Below the pieces are notes generated by a model, which had not been told where the DNA came from, searched no databases, and worked only from the letters and a program-made list of their open reading frames with translations. From Coriobacteriaceae bacterium (GTDB taxonomy: Bacteria > Actinomycetota > Coriobacteriia > Coriobacteriales > Coriobacteriaceae): a DNA stretch of 64,000 nucleotides. Each line of letters starts with the position of its first letter. Positions within the stretch are counted from its first letter, which is position 1. Shown here in pieces: positions 1 to 8,818 of this stretch. Location: contig CABJFQ010000006.1 in the NCBI GenBank assembly GCA_902364975.1, positions 71,980 to 135,979 of the forward strand, in the 5' to 3' direction. Position numbers and translations under genes: made by a program.

Positions 1-2
1 CC

Positions 3-278
3 AAGAAGGAGGAGTGCGCAACCGTCTGCGACCAAATCGTCGAGGGCTTGTGCGCCGAGGGTATCGAGGTCGTCGTCGACGACCGTGACGAGCGTCCCGG
101 CTTTAAGTTTGCCGATAACGACCTTATGGGATTCCCGTATCAGGTGGTGCTTGGCAAGCGTGGCCTTAAGAATGGCACCGTTGAGCTCAAGGACCGTGCC
201 ACGGGCGAGCGCGAGGACGTGGCGATTGACGAGGTCGTCGCCAAGGTTGCCGAGCTTGTTAAGGCGGCCCGCCGTTAA
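3..278 (+). CDS. proS: Prolyl-tRNA synthetase, C-terminal fragment
   Basis: This is the last 91 residues of an open frame that enters from the left edge. The reading KKEECATVCDQ...VEVVVDDRDERPG followed by GFKFADNDLMGFPYQVV is typical of the anticodon-binding domain of class II prolyl-tRNA synthetase, which charges tRNA-Pro in the cytoplasm. The conserved DDRDERPGFKF stretch and the FPYQVVLGKRGL strand that follows support the family. The N-terminal catalytic domain lies outside the window, so neither start nor full length can be judged. A strong hairpin terminator follows about 30 bases after the stop. Confidence 0.9.
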   Translation, partial: KKEECATVCDQIVEGLCAEGIEVVVDDRDERPGFKFADNDLMGFPYQVVLGKRGLKNGTVELKDRATGEREDVAIDEVVAKVAELVKAARR

Positions 279-309
279 TCGACGTTTCTGCTATTAGATG
301 TAATTGCGG

Positions 310-357
310 GACTGCTCCGTATCTCTCTTAGGAAGAGATGCGGAGCAGTCTATTTTG
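310..357 (+). terminator. Rho-independent terminator of proS
   Basis: A near-perfect stem (311-326 pairing with 334-349, one G-U wobble) with a short loop is followed by a T-rich run, directly downstream of the proS stop. Confidence 0.85.
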
Positions 358-383
358 TTGCGTGAATAAACTCGATGGGTAAA

Positions 384-422
384 GGAAAACCCCACAGCCC
401 ATATGAGCTGCGGGGTTTTCTT
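384..422 (-). terminator. Bidirectional terminator, likely for the phosphotransferase gene
   Basis: A 13-bp stem (386-398 with 407-419) is flanked by A-rich sequence on one side and T-rich on the other, so it could act on both strands. It lies just downstream of the minus-strand gene ending at 455. Confidence 0.75.
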
Positions 423-454
423 GTGCCTCCGATGCGAAATAAATCGCTCAGATA

Positions 455-1219
455 TTACTGATAATCGACGACGTCGATCCAGTTCTTCAGGAACTCATCG
501 TTCACGTTGCGCTTACGAGCGAGCTCGGAAGCGGCTACGATGCTCGTCCACTGACGCACGACCTGCATGGGCATGTCGGCGCGGTCGCAGTAGAGCTCCA
601 GGTAGGCCTCGGCCTGATCCTTGCTGTTGAGGGCAAAGAGCAGGTAGGTGGTGGCAACGTCGGCAGCAGGGCAGCCCTGGGTGGCGTGTGCCCAGTCGCA
701 GACGTACAGCTGGCCGTCGTCGCCGACGATGACGTTGGAGGGGTTGAAGTCGCCGTGGCAGACCTTGAACTCCTTGGTCATGCCGTCCAGACGCTCCTGA
801 AGGTTGTAGCGCGTGGTGGCATTGAGCTGATCAAGGCTGTCGATCATGCGGGCGAACTTGTCGCGCTGACGGTTGAGCAGCGGGGAGGTGTAGCCGTGGA
901 TCTCGATCTGGAGGTCGACGAACATCTCGAGGTACTCACCAAAGCGCTGGGGCTCGGCAGTCATCTTCTCGGCAAGGGTGGTGCCCGGAACCTTCTCGGT
1001 CACGAGCGCCCAGCCGTTGGCGTTCTCGAGCTGGGAAACCTCGAGAGCCTTGGGGCTGCGGATGCCGCACTCATTGATGCGGGCAAGATTCAAAGCCTCG
1101 TTGAACACGTCGGAGACAGGCTTGGTCTCGTTAAAGACCTTGACGATCTTGTCGCCCAGGTCGTAAACGACCTTGTTGCCACGGCGGACGAGCTCGGTCT
1201 TGGAATCGGGTAGCAGCAT
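455..1219 (-). CDS. APH-fold phosphotransferase family protein
   Basis: This 254-residue protein has the aminoglycoside/choline kinase fold. HGDFNPSN at 155-162 supplies the catalytic Asp157 and metal-binding Asn162, and CDWAH at 174-178 stands in the place of the DFG metal-binding motif. A glycine-poor nucleotide loop with a Lys in IVKVFN precedes them. Families with this fold phosphorylate small molecules (choline, sugars, aminoglycosides); the substrate here cannot be told from sequence, and calling it a resistance gene would be unjustified. A GAAAGGA ribosome site lies before the ATG. It sits downstream of adhE on the same strand, separated by a strong hairpin. Confidence 0.75.
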   Translation of the reverse strand: MLLPDSKTELVRRGNKVVYDLGDKIVKVFNETKPVSDVFNEALNLARINECGIRSPKALEVSQLENANGWALVTEKVPGTTLAEKMTAEPQRFGEYLEMFVDLQIEIHGYTSPLLNRQRDKFARMIDSLDQLNATTRYNLQERLDGMTKEFKVCHGDFNPSNVIVGDDGQLYVCDWAHATQGCPAADVATTYLLFALNSKDQAEAYLELYCDRADMPMQVVRQWTSIVAASELARKRNVNDEFLKNWIDVVDYQ

Positions 1220-1249
1220 GGTTGCATCCTTTCAACGATGCGATAGAAG

Positions 1250-1292
1250 CGACGGCGGGGGTGTGTGAAACACCCGTGCACCCCCGCCGTTA
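1250..1292 (-). terminator. Hairpin between adhE and the phosphotransferase gene
   Basis: A 12-bp GC-rich stem (1252-1263 with 1279-1290) lies just after the adhE stop on the minus strand. No T-run follows on that strand, so it may be a partial terminator or an mRNA-stabilising 3' hairpin. Confidence 0.5.
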
Positions 1293-1307
1293 AAAACCGT
1301 GCTAAAA

Positions 1308-3956
1308 CTAGCAGACGGCGTAGTCCTGAGGCTCGCGGCCGTAGTAGGCGTCCAGGTAGAGCTCCTTGATCTCGCTCATGAGCGGGTAGCGCGGGTTAGC
1401 GCCGGTGCACTGGTCGTTGAATGCCTGCTCGGTCATCTCGTCGAGGGTGTCGAGGAAGTACTGCTCGTCAACACCGTAGTCGGCGATGGTCTTCTTGACG
1501 CCGATGAAGTCCTTGAGCTCCTCGAGCTTCGTGATGAAGTTCTCGAAGACCTCCTTGTCGTCCTTGCCCTCGATGCCGCAGTACTTGGCCATCTCGGCGT
1601 AGTTGTGCAGCGCGTTGGGGTAAGGATACTGGGAGAAGGTACCCATCTTGACGGGAGCCTCGGCGGCGTTGTAGCGCATGACGCGGGTCAGGATGACGGC
1701 GTTGGCGAGGCCGTGGGGCAGGTGATGGAAGGCGCCGAGCTTGTGGGCCATGGAGTGGTTGAGGCCCAGGAAGGCGTTGGCGAAGGCCATACCGGCCATG
1801 CAGGAGGCGTTGTGCATCTCCTCGCGGGCGTGCGGGTCCTTGGCGCCGTTCGTGAAGCTGGAGGGCAGGTTCTCAAAGACGAGCTTGGCAGCGCGCTCGG
1901 AGAGGCCCTTGGTGTAGTCGGAAGCCATGATGGAGACGTAGGACTCGATGGCGTGGGTCATGACGTCGATGCCGGAGGCAGCGGTCAGGCCGCGCGGGGC
2001 GGTCATGCAGTTGTCGGCGTCGACGATAGCCATGTTGGGGAGCAGCGCGTAGTCGGCGAGCGGCCACTTGATGCCGGTCTCCTTGTCGGTGATGATGGCG
2101 AACGGCGTGCACTCGGAGCCGGTACCCGAGGAGGTCGGGACGGCGACGAAGTAGGCCTTCTTGCCCATCTCGGGGAAGGTGAAGATACGCTTGCGGATGT
2201 CCATGAAGTCCATGGCCATGTCCTCAAACTTGCACTCGGGGTGCTCGTACATCATCCACATGATCTTGCCGGCGTCCATAGCGGAGCCACCGCCGACGGC
2301 GATGATGACGTCCGGCTCAAAGAGAGCCATCTGCTTGGCGCCGCGACGTGCGCACTGCAGCGACGGATCGGGCTCGACGTCGTAGAAGCAGTCGTGGGCG
2401 ATGCCCATCTCATCGAGCTTGGCCTCGATGGCGCGGGTGTTGCCATTCTTGAAGAGGAACTGGTCGGTGACGATGAAGGCGCGCTTCTTGCCCATGACGT
2501 TGCCCAGCTCGTCGAGGGCGACGGGCGTGGAACCCTTCTTGAAGTAGACCTTCTCGGGAGCGCGGAACCACAGCATGTTCTCACGGCGCTCGGCCACAGT
2601 CTTAACGTTGATCAAGTGCTTCACCCCAACGTTCTCGGAGACGGAGTTGCCGCCCCAGGAGCCGCAGCCCAGGGTCAGAGACGGCTTCATGCCAAAGTTG
2701 TACAGGTCACCGATGCCGCCGTGCGAGGACGGGGTGTTGATGACGATACGGCAGGCCTTCATGACGTGCTCGAACAGGCTGATCTTCTCGGCCTGAGCGG
2801 GGTGCACGTACAGAGAGGCGGTGTGGCCCGGGCCACCGGCGAGCACCAGGTGCTCGGCCTTGTCGACGGCCTCCTGGAAGTCCTTGGCGTGGTACATGGC
2901 CAGGACCGGGGAGAGCTTCTCGTGGGAGAACTCCTCCTTGGCGGGGTCGGTGGAGGTGACCTCGGCGATCAGGATCTTGGTCTTGGCGGGAACCTCGATG
3001 CCGGCGAGCTCGGCGATCTTGGCGGCAGCCATGCCGGGGATGCGGTGATCGAGGGCGCCGTTCTTGAACATGGCGGCACGCAGGGCCTCCATCTCGGCAC
3101 CCTGCTTGACGAAGTAGCAGCCGCGCTTCTGGAACTCGGCCTTGACCTGGTCATAGATGGTGTCGATGACGGTCACGGACTGCTCGGAAGCGCAGATCAT
3201 GCCGTTGTCGAAGGTCTTGGAGTGGATGATGGAGTTGACGGCGAGCAGCACGTCGGCGGTGTCGTCGATGACGACCGGGGTGTTACCGGCGCCAACGCCC
3301 AGGGCGGGCTTGCCCGAGGAGTAGGCGGCCTTGACCATGCCCGGGCCACCGGTGGCGAGGATGATGTCGACGTCGCGCATGACCATGTTGGTCAGCTCGA
3401 TGGAGGGGACATCGACCCAGCCGATGATGCCCTCGGGCGCGCCGGCCTTGACGGCGGCGTCAAGCACGAGCTTGGCGGCGGCGATGGTGCACTTGGCGGC
3501 AGCCGGGTGCGGGGAGATGATGATGGCGTTGCGGGTCTTCAGGCTGATCAGCGTCTTGAAGATCGCGGTGGAGGTGGGGTTGGTCGTCGGGATGACGGCG
3601 CCCACGATGCCGATGGGCTCGGCGATCTTGGTGATGCCGTAAGCCTCGTCGCGCTCCAGGACACCACAGGTCTTGGTGTTCTTGTAAGCGTTGTAGATGT
3701 ACTCTGCGGCGTAGTGGTTCTTGATGACCTTGTCCTCAAGAACGCCGCGGCCGGTCTCCTCGATGGCCATCTTCGCCAACGGGATACGTGCCTTGTTGGC
3801 GGCCATGGCGGCCTCATAGAAGATCTTGTCGACCTGCTCCTGCGTGTACGTAGCAAAAAGCGCCTGGGCCTCTCGCATCTGAGCGAGCTTAGCCTCAAGC
3901 GCCTCTACGTTGTCCACAATTGCGGGAGTAGTGTTTTCCGGTGACTTTTTCACCAT
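1308..3956 (-). CDS. adhE: Bifunctional acetaldehyde-CoA / alcohol dehydrogenase
   Basis: This 882-residue protein is full length for AdhE. It reduces acetyl-CoA to acetaldehyde and then ethanol, regenerating NAD+ in fermentation, and family members form cytoplasmic spirosomes. Residues 1 to about 450 are the aldehyde dehydrogenase domain with catalytic Cys255 in DNGMICASEQ. Residues from about 460 onward are the iron-dependent alcohol dehydrogenase, with the nucleotide-binding GGGSAMD at 555-561 and the iron-ligand histidine region GLNHSMAHKLGAFHHLPHG at 731-749. The start has a good AAGGAG site eight bases upstream. It appears to be transcribed alone from an extended -10 promoter. A fermentative lifestyle follows from this gene. 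Confidence 0.97.
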   Translation of the reverse strand: MVKKSPENTTPAIVDNVEALEAKLAQMREAQALFATYTQEQVDKIFYEAAMAANKARIPLAKMAIEETGRGVLEDKVIKNHYAAEYIYNAYKNTKTCGVLERDEAYGITKIAEPIGIVGAVIPTTNPTSTAIFKTLISLKTRNAIIISPHPAAAKCTIAAAKLVLDAAVKAGAPEGIIGWVDVPSIELTNMVMRDVDIILATGGPGMVKAAYSSGKPALGVGAGNTPVVIDDTADVLLAVNSIIHSKTFDNGMICASEQSVTVIDTIYDQVKAEFQKRGCYFVKQGAEMEALRAAMFKNGALDHRIPGMAAAKIAELAGIEVPAKTKILIAEVTSTDPAKEEFSHEKLSPVLAMYHAKDFQEAVDKAEHLVLAGGPGHTASLYVHPAQAEKISLFEHVMKACRIVINTPSSHGGIGDLYNFGMKPSLTLGCGSWGGNSVSENVGVKHLINVKTVAERRENMLWFRAPEKVYFKKGSTPVALDELGNVMGKKRAFIVTDQFLFKNGNTRAIEAKLDEMGIAHDCFYDVEPDPSLQCARRGAKQMALFEPDVIIAVGGGSAMDAGKIMWMMYEHPECKFEDMAMDFMDIRKRIFTFPEMGKKAYFVAVPTSSGTGSECTPFAIITDKETGIKWPLADYALLPNMAIVDADNCMTAPRGLTAASGIDVMTHAIESYVSIMASDYTKGLSERAAKLVFENLPSSFTNGAKDPHAREEMHNASCMAGMAFANAFLGLNHSMAHKLGAFHHLPHGLANAVILTRVMRYNAAEAPVKMGTFSQYPYPNALHNYAEMAKYCGIEGKDDKEVFENFITKLEELKDFIGVKKTIADYGVDEQYFLDTLDEMTEQAFNDQCTGANPRYPLMSEIKELYLDAYYGREPQDYAVC

Positions 3957-3996
3957 TTGTGTCTCCTTGCGATCGGAGATTTACCCTACGCCTTGC

Positions 3997-4005
3997 ATGA
4001 TAGCA
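3997..4005 (-). promoter_or_regulatory. Candidate extended -10 promoter of adhE
   Basis: On the minus strand the sequence TGCTATCAT gives a TGn extended -10 box about 40 bases before the adhE start. No convincing -35 hexamer is present. The same TGC-TAnnnT form occurs before rpmB, rpsT and mihF. Confidence 0.45.
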
Positions 4006-4136
4006 AGAAATTATTCGGCGAACGGTAAGATTCCCGTAAAAGGCATACTAAAACGCTTCAACCACATGAAACGATTCAACTAAATCTATCCGCCCAATGC
4101 ACCGTTCCACTCATTGTCTGCCAGTGCATCGCCCCG

Positions 4137-4188
4137 CTCATTGGGGACAGACTTACATGAGTGCTTTCACTCATTGGGGGACAGACAT
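4137..4188 (+). repeat. Left copy of RAYT-flanking inverted repeat
   Basis: This 52-base block contains two copies of the unit CATTGGGGACAGAC separated by TTACATGAGTGCTTTCACT. It matches the reverse complement of 5125-5175 with two substitutions and one extra G. Further partial CTCATTG units occur at about 4109-4116 and 4229-4236. The pattern is that of REP-type repeats mobilised by RAYT transposases. Confidence 0.85.
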
Positions 4189-4316
4189 CGATTTGCCATT
4201 TTGCCGTTCTGGGCCTGTTTTTGCCGCTCATTGGATATAAATAGATCACAGGCTCAGCATTTCGCGTTCCTTCTCTCCTTTTAGGTGTTGCCTGTTCAGT
4301 TTTGAAAGGAGAGATT

Positions 4317-5093
4317 ATGCCTCGATGCGCCCGCGCCGTTTCGCTCACCGGCTATTACCACGTCTTTGACCGCGGTAACTCCAAGCAGATTATTTTTGAA
4401 GATGACTCCGACCGTTATCGTTTCTTATCGGATATCTCGGAAAGGTTTGCGCGCCATGAAGTGGCGGTGTTGGCTTGGTGTCTTATGGACAACCACTTCC
4501 ATTTGATGGTTGATGATCCATTCGACAACCTTTCAAAGGCAATGCAGTGCGCACTGACGGCGTATGCTAAGTATTTCAATGGGAAAACGGGAAGAACGGG
4601 CCATCTGTTTGACAATCGCTATTCGCGTGTTGCAGTTGAGTCGGACACGCAGGCGGTTCAGCTGCTCGACTATATTCATCTCAATCCCGTGAAAGGTGCG
4701 CTCGACTCACTCGAGGCATACCGCTGGTCAAGCTACAAGGCATACCAGCTGGGCTACGATCCCTTTGACATCTGTGATGCGGCCCCTATGCTCGACATTG
4801 TCGGAGGCTCCCGTTGCTATTGCGAGCATCTCAAGGAAGTTGCCGGGCGCATCTGGTCAGTTGAGGTTCTTCCACGCCGACGGATCCACGATGAGGATGC
4901 CCTTTCCGTTGCGCGCGAAGTCCTGCCGAGCATAGATCCTGCGCTGCTCAAGGCCCTGCCTCGTCTCGAACGCGATGCCTGCCTGCTGAGGCTCAGGCGG
5001 GCGCATCTCACGGTCAAGCAAATTTCCCGTATCACCGGCATCGGCGCTACAAGTGTAACCAAGGCCACCGCGGGCTGGAACGAGGCGGCGTGA
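4317..5093 (+). CDS. REP-associated tyrosine transposase (Y1 / IS200-like)
   Basis: This 258-residue protein belongs to the RAYT group of Y1 HUH transposases, which cut and join single-stranded DNA at REP hairpins. The HUH metal site is HFH at 60-62 (context MDNHFHLMV), and the catalytic Tyr is Y119 in DYIHLNPV. A C-terminal helix-turn-helix-like segment (about 215-250, VKQISRITGIGATSVTK) is common in this subgroup. The ATG at 4317 is chosen because AAAGGAGA precedes it by seven bases; an in-frame TTG at 4302 has no such site. The gene is bounded by an inverted pair of about 51-bp repeats, as expected for a RAYT with its own REP sequences. Confidence 0.9.
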   Translation: MPRCARAVSLTGYYHVFDRGNSKQIIFEDDSDRYRFLSDISERFARHEVAVLAWCLMDNHFHLMVDDPFDNLSKAMQCALTAYAKYFNGKTGRTGHLFDNRYSRVAVESDTQAVQLLDYIHLNPVKGALDSLEAYRWSSYKAYQLGYDPFDICDAAPMLDIVGGSRCYCEHLKEVAGRIWSVEVLPRRRIHDEDALSVAREVLPSIDPALLKALPRLERDACLLRLRRAHLTVKQISRITGIGATSVTKATAGWNEAA

Positions 5094-5124
5094 GGCAGGG
5101 GCCGAACCGCTGCCGGCATGCGTA

Positions 5125-5175
5125 ATGTCTGTCCCCAATTCGTGAAAGCACTCATGTAAGTCTGTCCCCAATGAG
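5125..5175 (-). repeat. Right copy of RAYT-flanking inverted repeat
   Basis: This is the inverted partner of 4137-4188, carrying the same two GGGGACAGAC units when read on the minus strand. It starts about 30 bases after the transposase stop and ends just before the rpmB terminator. Confidence 0.85.
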
Positions 5176-5177
5176 TG

Positions 5178-5214
5178 CAAAAAGGCGCCCTCCGTAGGGG
5201 AGGGCGCCTTTGGT
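5178..5214 (-). terminator. Terminator of rpmB
   Basis: A GC-rich stem (AAGGCGCCCTCC with GGAGGGCGCCTT) has a T-run on its minus-strand side. It lies about 70 bases after the rpmB stop. It could also stop transcription from the transposase gene on the plus strand. Confidence 0.8.
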
Positions 5215-5279
5215 AAGTTCTATATGAACGCGAGGTCTTTGACCCGGAGAGTCCGAGGTACTTGTTGGTAAGACCTTAT

Positions 5280-5468
5280 TTAGGAGCGCGCAACCTTGCC
5301 GGACTTGAGGCAGGTGGAGCAAACGTTCATCTTGCGACGGTGACCATCGACGACGACGTACACGCGCTGGATGTTGGGGCGGAACTTACGGTTGGTGACG
5401 CGGTGAGAGTGGCTGATAGAGCGACCGGCAACGGGGTGCTTACCGCAAACTTCGCAAACTTTGGACAT
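5280..5468 (-). CDS. rpmB: 50S ribosomal protein L28
   Basis: This 62-residue protein matches L28 throughout, including GRSISHSHRVTNRKFRPNIQ split over the N-terminal half. Two CxxC pairs (CEVC near the N-terminus and CSTC near the C-terminus) make it a zinc-containing type. The start at 5468 is chosen because it gives the family N-terminus MSKVCEVCG and has AAGGAGGGT upstream. It is a single-gene unit with its own promoter and terminator, divergent from the pyr operon. Confidence 0.96.
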   Translation of the reverse strand: MSKVCEVCGKHPVAGRSISHSHRVTNRKFRPNIQRVYVVVDGHRRKMNVCSTCLKSGKVARS

Positions 5469-5522
5469 AACTGACCCTCCTTGGGCGACAAACGAACATG
5501 TCGCGTTAACAAACAAGCCTGA

Positions 5523-5531
5523 ACTATAGCA
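5523..5531 (-). promoter_or_regulatory. Extended -10 promoter of rpmB
   Basis: On the minus strand this reads TGCTATAGT, a TGn extended -10 about 55 bases before the rpmB start. The same ten bases GTGCTATAGT precede rpsT. No clear -35 is visible. Bases 5535-5735, between this and the pyr leader, show nothing else recognisable. Confidence 0.55.
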
Positions 5532-5783
5532 CAGAAGCAGCTCCCTGTGCGTAATCTACACAGAGATATTCCTCTTTTGGCGATAGTGCTCACGCCACGG
5601 CCCTGGACGTAGATCCGATTTGCGTGCAGCAGAGGGGATTATGCCAGCTCGTGCGTGCGTTTTCAAGCTCGTCCCACAAATATATATAGGTTTATGGAGC
5701 GCCTGCGCCCGTTTATGGATTGCTTTGTATTTATGCTCGCAATTACGCTCGAGGTTGGCTACACTATTCGTTGACCATTAAAG

Positions 5784-5880
5784 GGGTACGAGATACCCAC
5801 ATGGAATTACATAGCTGCCAAAGAGCAGCCCTTCCTGTGGGTGTCTGGTCCGCTTTAAGCGGTCGGGCATCTATTTTTTT
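5784..5880 (+). promoter_or_regulatory. pyr operon leader with attenuator-like alternative hairpins
   Basis: Bases 5791-5801 can pair with 5836-5846 (11 pairs, one wobble). The same right-hand segment also forms the left side of a terminator hairpin (5840-5854 with 5858-5871, one bulge, several wobbles) followed by a run of T at 5874-5880. The two structures exclude each other, the classic layout of PyrR-controlled attenuation. I did not find the exact Bacillus PyrR-binding consensus, so binding by PyrR is inferred from position before pyrR. Confidence 0.65.
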
Positions 5881-5907
5881 GACTGTGTCAGCAGTCAAGA
5901 CATGTGA

Positions 5908-6504
<597 letters not shown>

Positions 6505-6508
6505 TACC

Positions 6509-7453
6509 GTGGCGTTCAACCATAAGCACCTGATCGACATTACCGAGTACTCCGAAGAGGATATCAAGCTCATCCTCGAGACCGCCAAGGCGTTCTCCGA
6601 GGTCAACGAGCGTGCCATCAAGAAGGTCCCCACGCTCAAGGGCAAGACCATCGTCAACATGTTCAACGAGCCCTCGACGCGCACCCGCAGCTCTTTCGAG
6701 CTCGCCGAGAAGCGTCTTTCGGCCGACAGCCTCAACTTTGGCGGCTCCTCGACCTCCACGGTCAAGGGCGAGAGCCTCGTCGACACCGTTGAGACCCTCA
6801 ACGCTTATAAGATCGACTGCATCGTCGTGCGCGACAAGCACGCCGGCGCTCCCTACATCGTCACGCAGAACTCGCCCGCAAGCGTCATCTGCGCCGGTGA
6901 CGGCAAGCACAACCATCCCACGCAGGCCCTGCTCGACCTGTACACCATCTGGGAGCACAAGGGTGACTTCCACGGTCTGAAGGTCGCCGTCGTCGGCGAT
7001 ATCGCCCACTCCCGCGTTTGCGGCTCGCTGATCCCCGCCCTTAAGATCATGGGCTGCGAGACCTACGCCGTCGCCCCCGGCACGCTGCTGCCGCCGGCGC
7101 CCGAGGTCCTGGGCTGCGACCACGTGACGAGCGACCTCGATTCCGTCCTGCCCGAGCTGGACGTCGTCTACATGCTGCGCGTGCAGCAGGAGCGCCTCGA
7201 GGGTGCCCCGTTCCCGACCATTCGCGAGTACCACAAGCTCTTCGGCCTGACCAAGGACCGCGAGAAGCTCATGAAGCCCGACGCGATCATCTGCCACCCG
7301 GGCCCCATCAACCGCGGCGTCGAGTTCGACTCCTATATGGCCGACCACCCGCAACGCTCCGTCATCCTGGAGCAGGTCTACGCCGGTATCTGCGTGCGTA
7401 TGGCTATCCTGTATCTGCTGCTTGGAGGTGCCGATAATGGCCTTGCTTCTTAA
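6509..7453 (+). CDS. pyrB: Aspartate carbamoyltransferase catalytic chain
   Basis: This 314-residue enzyme joins carbamoyl phosphate and aspartate to carbamoyl-aspartate, the first committed step of UMP synthesis. The carbamoyl-phosphate loop EPSTRTRSSF is at 54-63, and GKHNHPTQALLDLY and HPGPINRGVE follow in order. The GTG at 6509 is preferred over an in-frame GTG at 6497 because the GGAGGT site at 6493-6498 is ten bases before the former and would overlap the latter. No pyrI regulatory chain is present. It overlaps the start of pyrC by 17 bases. Confidence 0.95.
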   Translation: MAFNHKHLIDITEYSEEDIKLILETAKAFSEVNERAIKKVPTLKGKTIVNMFNEPSTRTRSSFELAEKRLSADSLNFGGSSTSTVKGESLVDTVETLNAYKIDCIVVRDKHAGAPYIVTQNSPASVICAGDGKHNHPTQALLDLYTIWEHKGDFHGLKVAVVGDIAHSRVCGSLIPALKIMGCETYAVAPGTLLPPAPEVLGCDHVTSDLDSVLPELDVVYMLRVQQERLEGAPFPTIREYHKLFGLTKDREKLMKPDAIICHPGPINRGVEFDSYMADHPQRSVILEQVYAGICVRMAILYLLLGGADNGLAS

Positions 7454-8726
7454 GAATACCCACGTCGTCGACCCGTCCGTCGAGCTTGACGGTGTCGTTG
7501 ACGTCCTGATTGACGGCGACAAGATCGCCGAGGTCGGCGAGAATCTCGCCGTCGAGGGAGCCGAGGTCCGCGACCTTTCCGGCAAGTACCTCGTCCCCGG
7601 CCTTGTGGATATGCACGTTCACCTTCGCGAGCCCGGCTACGAGGTCAAAGAGGACATCGAGAGCGGTACCCGCGCAGCTGCCAAGGGCGGCTTTACCGGC
7701 GTGTGCGCCATGCCCAACACCGATCCCGTAACCGATAACGGCACTGTCGTGGAGTTCGTCAAGTCCCGCGCTGCCGAGGTCGGCCACTGCCGCGTCTATC
7801 CGTCGGGCGCCATGACCCGCGGTCTTAAGGGCGAGGCCATGTCCGAGATGGGCGATATGGTCGCCCACGGCGCCGTCGCCTTCACCGATGACGGTCGCGG
7901 CGTGCAGGGCGCGGGCATGCTCCGTCGCTGCATGGACTACGGCAAGATGTTCGGCAAGGTCTTCATGAGCCACTGCCAGGACGAGGACCTGGTCGGCAAC
8001 GGCCAGATCAACGAGGGCAAGGTCTCGACCCGTCTGGCCCTCGAGGGTTGGCCGGCTGCCGGCGAGGAGCTCCAGATCGCCCGCGACATCGAGATCGCCA
8101 AGCTGACCGGTGCCAAGCTGCACATCCAGCACATCTCCACCGCCCATGGTCTGGAGATCGTGCGTGCCGGTAAGGCCGCTGGCGTTCAGGTTACCTGCGA
8201 GGCCACCCCGCACCACATGTTCCTGACTGAGAACGACCTGGACGAGACCTACAACACCTCGCTCAAGGTCAATCCGCCGCTGCGTACCGAGGAAGATGCC
8301 GAGGCCATCCGTCAGGGCGTCATCGACGGCACCGTCGACGTTATCGTCACCGATCACGCTCCCCACACCCCGTGGGAGAAGGCCCGCGAGTTCGAGCTTG
8401 CGCCCTTTGGTATGATCGGCCTCGAGACCTCGCTGTCGCTCGTACTCACCGAGCTGGTCAATACGGGCAAGATGAGCGTGGGCCGCATGGTCGAGCTCAT
8501 GGCCATCAAGCCGCGTGAGATCCTGGGCCTCGACCAGGTTCAGGTCAAGGCGGGCTCCGTTGCCGACCTGACTGTGTTCGACGCGTCCGCCACCTGGACG
8601 GTCGGTGAGGACGGTTATGAGTCGCGCGCCGAGAACTCCGGTTTTGCCGGTCGCACGTTTACCGGTCGTGCCACCGATGTGTTTGTCGGCGGTAAGCAGA
8701 CGCTCGCCGACGGCTGCATCTGCTAG
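7437..8726 (+). CDS. pyrC: Dihydroorotase
   Basis: This 429-residue class I dihydroorotase cyclises carbamoyl-aspartate to dihydroorotate. The metal-binding motif DMHVHLREPG is at 59-68, with zinc ligands H60 and H62, and DHAPH near residue 307 gives the conserved catalytic Asp. The ATG at 7437 is placed six bases after GGAGGT and overlaps the pyrB end, so the two genes are probably translationally coupled. Class I members next to pyrB often associate with the carbamoyltransferase; that is possible here but not shown. Confidence 0.95.
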   Translation: MALLLKNTHVVDPSVELDGVVDVLIDGDKIAEVGENLAVEGAEVRDLSGKYLVPGLVDMHVHLREPGYEVKEDIESGTRAAAKGGFTGVCAMPNTDPVTDNGTVVEFVKSRAAEVGHCRVYPSGAMTRGLKGEAMSEMGDMVAHGAVAFTDDGRGVQGAGMLRRCMDYGKMFGKVFMSHCQDEDLVGNGQINEGKVSTRLALEGWPAAGEELQIARDIEIAKLTGAKLHIQHISTAHGLEIVRAGKAAGVQVTCEATPHHMFLTENDLDETYNTSLKVNPPLRTEEDAEAIRQGVIDGTVDVIVTDHAPHTPWEKAREFELAPFGMIGLETSLSLVLTELVNTGKMSVGRMVELMAIKPREILGLDQVQVKAGSVADLTVFDASATWTVGEDGYESRAENSGFAGRTFTGRATDVFVGGKQTLADGCIC

Positions 8727-8744
8727 CATAGCCTTATCGCTTTT

Positions 8745-8782
8745 GTGCGCGGTGCCCTTGCGGTGCCGCGCTTTCTGTTCGT
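8745..8782 (+). promoter_or_regulatory. Hairpin in the pyrC-pyrK gap
   Basis: A GC-rich stem (8747-8752 with 8766-8771, extended by wobble pairs) is followed by a T-rich stretch in the only sizeable gap inside the pyr operon. It may be a partial terminator that lowers expression of pyrK-D-F relative to pyrB-C. Confidence 0.4.
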
Positions 8783-8818
8783 TTTGACCATGCAACCGCA
8801 TGGGGGATTGGAGCGTCT

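Noticed and set aside
455..1219. Aminoglycoside resistance gene
   Set aside because: The APH fold is shared by many kinases of other small molecules; no residue pattern points to antibiotic modification.
1299..3944. Plus-strand 881-codon open frame opposite adhE
   Set aside because: It mirrors adhE almost exactly, has a low-complexity Val/Gly/Leu/Asp-rich translation and no ribosome site; it is a codon-bias shadow in GC-rich DNA.
3960..4080. Rex operator before adhE
   Set aside because: I looked for a TTGTGA-N6-TCACAA type palindrome and found none in the adhE upstream region.
4076..4348. Minus-strand frame before the transposase
   Set aside because: Its repeated Ser-Pro-Met-Ser-Gly-like units come from the REP-type DNA repeats; not a gene.
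4857..5180. Minus-strand frame over the transposase 3' end and right repeat
   Set aside because: Overlaps the transposase coding end and the repeat; no ribosome site or domain.
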